From: Trema orientale
Lineage: Eukaryota; Streptophyta; Magnoliopsida; Rosales; Cannabaceae
Assembly: GCA_002914845.1 (NCBI GenBank)
Contig: JXTC01000522.1
Span: forward strand, 119,653 to 183,652
Direction: 5' to 3'
Length of the DNA: 64,000 nucleotides
The position numbers were made by a program, and so were the translations under genes. Shown here one piece after another: positions 60,042-64,000 of the stretch. Each line of letters starts with the position of its first letter. Positions within the stretch are counted from its first letter, which is position 1. The notes under the pieces are model-generated. The model ran no database searches. It was given only the letters and a program-made list of their open reading frames with translations, and had not been told where the DNA came from.

Positions 60042-60719
60042 TGGACGCCAACTCGAAGCTTTTTCATATACTTATGAATGCACGGATGTCTAAGAATTAT
60101 ATCTCTAAGCTAGAAAGAGATGATAGGGTTTTTCTAGAATCAAAGGAGGATATTACAATGGAAGTGGTCTCATTCTTTAAAAACTTGTATACTTCTAGTG
60201 GCGGGGGGTACAAAGGTTTTGAGGGGGTGGATTAGTCTCTTATTTCAGAGTCAATAGCTGAATGGTTGATTAGACCATTCGATGAAGAGAAGGTGAAGGA
60301 GGCGGTCTTTAGTTGTGATTGTAGCAAAGTGCTAGGCTATGAAGGCTTTACGTTAAAGCTCTTTCAACAATGCTGGCCGATTATTAAAGGATTTGTTGTG
60401 GGTTTTTCACAAGTTTCACCAATGTGGAATTATTAACAGCGCCACCAACAAGACTTACATATGTCTTATTCCAAAAATTTGAACTCTTGCAAGACGAAGG
60501 ACTTTCGACCCATCAGTTTGGTGACTAGTCTTTACAAGATCATGGCCAAAGTGTTTTCTATCAGACGAAGATGAGTTCTAAGCAACACCATCTCAGAAGC
60601 ACAAGGTGCTTTCACAGGGCATCAAATTTTAGATATGGCGTTAGTAGCAAATGAATTGATGGAGGATTACAGAAAGTTAAACAAGCATGGAGAAGAGTGT
60701 GGTTTTGGGTACTAACATG
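60042..60719 (+). pseudogene. LINE-C ORF2, RT part
   Basis: After the solo LTR, LINE-C continues: DANSKLFHILMNARMSKNYI (60,045 on), VSFFKNLYTSS, WLIRPFDEEKVKEAVFSCD, KDFRPISLVTSLYKIMAKVF, NTISEAQGAF and DMALVANELMEDYRK. Stops at about 60,234 and later, plus shifts. It breaks at a single N at 60,720, before the catalytic FADD region. Confidence 0.85.
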
Positions 60720-60720
60720 N
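60720..60720. other. single N, probable sequence join
   Basis: One N separates LINE-C coding sequence from the interior of an LTR. The change is abrupt and has no terminal motif, unlike the other insertion points in this window. This looks like an assembly join of unknown true gap size. Confidence 0.8.
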
Positions 60721-61302
60721 GGAAAGAAGTCGTTGACTTAATCGGCTGACGTGGCGGCGCATAACTGGTTTCAGAACCGGTTGCACGAAGCTTGCGATGC
60801 ACCGAATCCAGCATGGCTGAGCAGCTGTAGCAGACGCGGGCCCAGCTGTCCCCTCTACCCTTCACTCGCCTGGCAGCCCGCATGGTGTTCACGCGCCCGT
60901 CTGGTGCTCCTGAAGCTCGATCCAACGGCCAGAATCGCGAGTTTCCTTCATTTTCCCACTCGCGCAAACTTTGGCTTCTTTTCCAATTTTTCTATTCTTT
61001 TTCCTTTATCTAAAATCAAAATCAAAATTCAAAATCAAAATAAATTGAATTAAACTAAATTATAGTTAAATTAAATCTAAATCAAAATATAATCTGAATT
61101 TAATTAAAACAAAACTAAATTATCTTAGACTAAATAAATTAAATTAAATACCTAAAATCTGATAAAAATTAAATAAAATTATATCTAAATACTAAAAATC
61201 AAATTAACTATAAAATAACCTAAATTAAACTAAAATCACACAAAAACACACAAAATATTTAAGTAAAAGAACATAAATAACTCTATTTTCATCGAGTTAT
61301 CA
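60721..61302 (-). mobile_element. Athila-like LTR fragment (3' LTR of a minus-strand element)
   Basis: It aligns without indels to 59,460-60,041, with about seven differences in 582 bases by eye, all transitions. On the minus strand its start TGATAACTCG directly follows gtttaagtttgggggtg, a polypurine tract, which marks the start of a 3' LTR. The outer part is missing at the N. Confidence 0.88.
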
Positions 61303-62888
61303 CACCCCCAAACTTAAACTTTGCTAGTCCCTAGCAAAAGAAAAGAAAAACCTAAAAGAAAAATCTAAACACCTAAATATAACTCAGTTCAATTCTCAAA
61401 GATTTTGCTTCAAAAATTTCACATAATATAAAACTCAAAGAAAAATCCAGAACACTGCAAATTGTCTAGAATTTCAATTCAAATGCTCATTTAACCTCAC
61501 TTAAAATTCTTGAGTGTGTGTGTGAACAGTTACATTTAATCATTTGCAACCCAGATCAGTTTATGCAGTCAAGTGACATGTGTACAATCTCTAGATGATA
61601 AATAAACTTCATAAGCCTATTTTTCATATCACTCTCCACTAATGTAGACCAATACTGCACCAAAGATCATTAGGATTTTATTTAAGCTTGTAACGAATGG
61701 CTAGGATAAAGGTAGGATAATAGTCATTTTGATGGCTCAAATCACTAAAGCACATAGCTCATTCTCAGATCTTTATGAAACTTCACCTCAAACACTGCAT
61801 TGATACAACTCCCAAACTTATTTTTCACTTCCTTATACACTTCACTTTTCTTTTATTGTCATTCAAACTCCTCTTTTTGTTTCAGACTTCTTCTTTTTTT
61901 TTTTATTCATTTATTTATTATTTTTTTTGAAGTGATATACCCCCAAACTTATGATTTTTATTTATTTTTTTTTACAAGGGTACAACACTTTTTTATATAT
62001 ATATATATATAGTCTCAAACAGATATTTCAAAACACCGCCCTTCCTTCCATAATATCACATAACTTAAAATACGCTCGATAAAGATCATATGTGCTATAA
62101 GGCAGAAGGGTAAGATGTAGGAAATCATTATAAGCTTTAGGCCAAAAATATGGGTAGCAAAGAAAAGGATAAAATTAAGCTCAAAGGGGTAAATTAAGGA
62201 TAATCAAGTCAAAGGTAGGCTTGAAAGGCTCAAACGATCCAAAAATAGCCTAAATCATATCTCTAATACAGCTTAGTCTAGAATTTCGCCTCAAGTGATA
62301 ATCAAACAGGTTCTAGAGTTTATTAATGAGATTTCAAAAATTCACTTAATCACATTAACTTTCTCTAAGCAAACAAAATAATTAAAATGCAACTGAGTGC
62401 TCAAAAATGTTTAAGAATCATAAGCAAAATCAAACTAACATAAGAATCAAGCACAAAGACAAAAACAACATTCATCATTTTTCTAAGAACTTCATTCAGT
62501 AAAACCAAATCTTATCATCAGCATTTGATCATCAAACTGAGTCATAAAAAAAACTTTTTTGTTTTTTCCAATTTTTCAATTTTTTTTTCAATTTTTTTTT
62601 TCGAAAAATTTTTGTACATGCATGAAAAATATGTGCATTAAAAATGTGCATGCATATGCCACCACCCCCAACCTAAATCAGACAGTGTCCTCACTGTCAC
62701 AAAACATAAACAAAAGAGCAAAGGATAGAGCACACCTGAGTAATAGAGATTCCACAAGAAGTATAGGCTTTCTAAAGAATAGGCTAGAGAAGAGGATGAA
62801 AATAAAGAAACGCAACAAAAACAAAAAGTAAACAAAAACTAAGAAAACAAAAAAAACAGAAACTATAGTACAGAAAGATAAAACCTGA
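61303..62888 (-). mobile_element. Athila-like element, non-coding region between pol and 3' LTR
   Basis: It is AT-rich and on the minus strand ends in the polypurine tract at 61,303-61,318. The phrase ccccaaactta recurs at about 61,304, 61,812 and 61,941. A long non-coding or extra-ORF region after pol is usual in this clade; I see no envelope-like or other extra gene. The short minus-strand and plus-strand frames near 62.6-62.9 kb look random. Confidence 0.65.
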
Positions 62889-64000
62889 TTAGTCATGGTA
62901 GACAGGAGCCACCAAAGTGATCTCCTCAGGGTAGTCTAGCCTCTCCACAAAATTCTTCAACCATTGTCCATTTACACGAAAAATTCGCCCGTCGGTTGGA
63001 TCTTGAATCTCAATAGCACCGTTTGGAAAAACTTGTTTTACAATAAATGGACCGGTCCATCGAGATCTCAACTTACCAGGGTGGAGATGCAATCGGGAAT
63101 CATAAAGATGAACCCGTTGGTTTGGCTCAAAATTCTTTCGCAAAATCTGTTTCTCATGGGCTGCTTTCAGTTTTGCCTTGTAGATTTTGGAATTATCATA
63201 TGCATCGTTCTGCAATTCTTAACTGTAACTTCCTATGAAGCCCTGCTGCACTCAAATCAAAGTTAAGGGCTTTAACAGCCCAATAAGCTTTATGTTCTAG
63301 CTCTACAGGTAAATGACACGCTTTTCCATAGATAAGCCTGTACGGGGACATCCCAAGGACAGTCTTATAGGCAGTGCAGTACGCCCAAAGTGCATCAGAA
63401 AGACGTAAAGACCAATCTTTTCGGGTCGGGTTGACCGTCTTCTCTAGGATTTGCTTGACCTCCCTATTTGCAAGTTCAGCTTGTCCATTAGTCTGCGGAT
63501 GATATGTGGTTAAAACCTTGTGTATCACACCATACCTGCGCATCAAAGCCTCAAAAGAACGGTTACAGAAATGTATCCCTTGATTACTTATAATAACACG
63601 TGGTGTTCCATACTTAGATAACACATTTTCTTTTAGAAATTTTACCACAACATTATTATCATTAGTGTGGCAAGGCACGGCCTCGACCCATTTGGACACA
63701 TAATCAACAGCAAGAAGAATATATAGATAACCAAAAGAAGAAGAAAAAGGACCCATAAAATCAATACCCCAACAATCAAATATTTCAATAACAAGTATAG
63801 GGTTAAGAGGCATCATATGGTGTCGGGTCAATGCTCCTAGCTTTTGGCACCTTTCACAAGAACGACAAAAATTATTAGTGTCTTTAAACAAAGTAGGCCA
63901 ATAAAGACCACACTGTAAAATTTTAGCAGCAGTCTTTTTCATAGAAAAATGACCACCACAAGCTTCAGAATGACAAAAATTCAAGACACTAGATACCTCA
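62889..64000 (-). pseudogene. Athila-like integrase and chromosomal end of pol, broken
   Basis: On the minus strand, from the window edge to 63,196: zinc finger H5, H12, C43, C46 ([16 protein letters not shown]), then the DDE core with D75 ([10 protein letters not shown]), N134 where the second Asp is expected ([11 protein letters not shown]), and E170 ([14 protein letters not shown]), counting from MNFCHSE. The frame runs off at about 63,210, where [20 protein letters not shown] continues in another frame to TAG-side 62,889 with HLHPGKLRSRWTGPFIVKQV. The family match is Ty3-gypsy, Athila/Tat branch. Loss of the catalytic Asp plus the shift makes this copy inactive. The rest of pol lies beyond the window. 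Confidence 0.9.

Overview
The window looks like gene-poor, AT-rich nuclear DNA of a flowering plant, probably a eudicot. The evidence is the transposon content: a Ty1-copia element with an initiator-Met tRNA primer site, plant L1-type LINEs with a zinc-binding domain after the reverse transcriptase (RT), Athila-like Ty3-gypsy DNA, a hAT element and MITEs. I see no intact conventional protein-coding gene, no rRNA or tRNA gene and no prokaryotic feature. The species cannot be told from the sequence alone.

Layout. 1-8 kb: polypyrimidine tracts plus short exon-like coding segments, all on the minus strand, downstream of a TATA box at 7.93 kb. I read this as one unrecognised, probably decayed, multi-exon gene. 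8.76-9.78 kb: a hAT element with an 8-bp target-site duplication (TSD). 10.5-11.4 kb: two inverted-repeat elements. 13.8-18.8 kb: diverged LTR-like repeats and a gap. 19.9-21.7 kb: a GT-rich degenerate repeat. 22.2-30.6 kb: a higher-order tandem array built round a 165-bp MITE and split by two neighbouring solo LTRs, each with its own 5-bp TSD. 31.2-40.8 kb: degenerate pyrimidine-rich repeats holding a decayed Ty1-copia element (33.5-37.8 kb). 42.6-45.8 kb: a 1.6-kb tandem duplication, again with minus-strand exon-like segments around it. 46.8-60.7 kb: a three-level nest of LINEs, also hit by an Athila-like solo LTR. 60.7-64 kb: the 3' part of a minus-strand Athila-like element, entered through a one-base N.

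All transposon genes seen carry frameshifts, stops or lost catalytic residues, so this looks like a graveyard rather than an active cluster. Its value lies in the readable order of insertions and in the two sets of cryptic minus-strand exons. I found no convincing new enzymatic or defence system.
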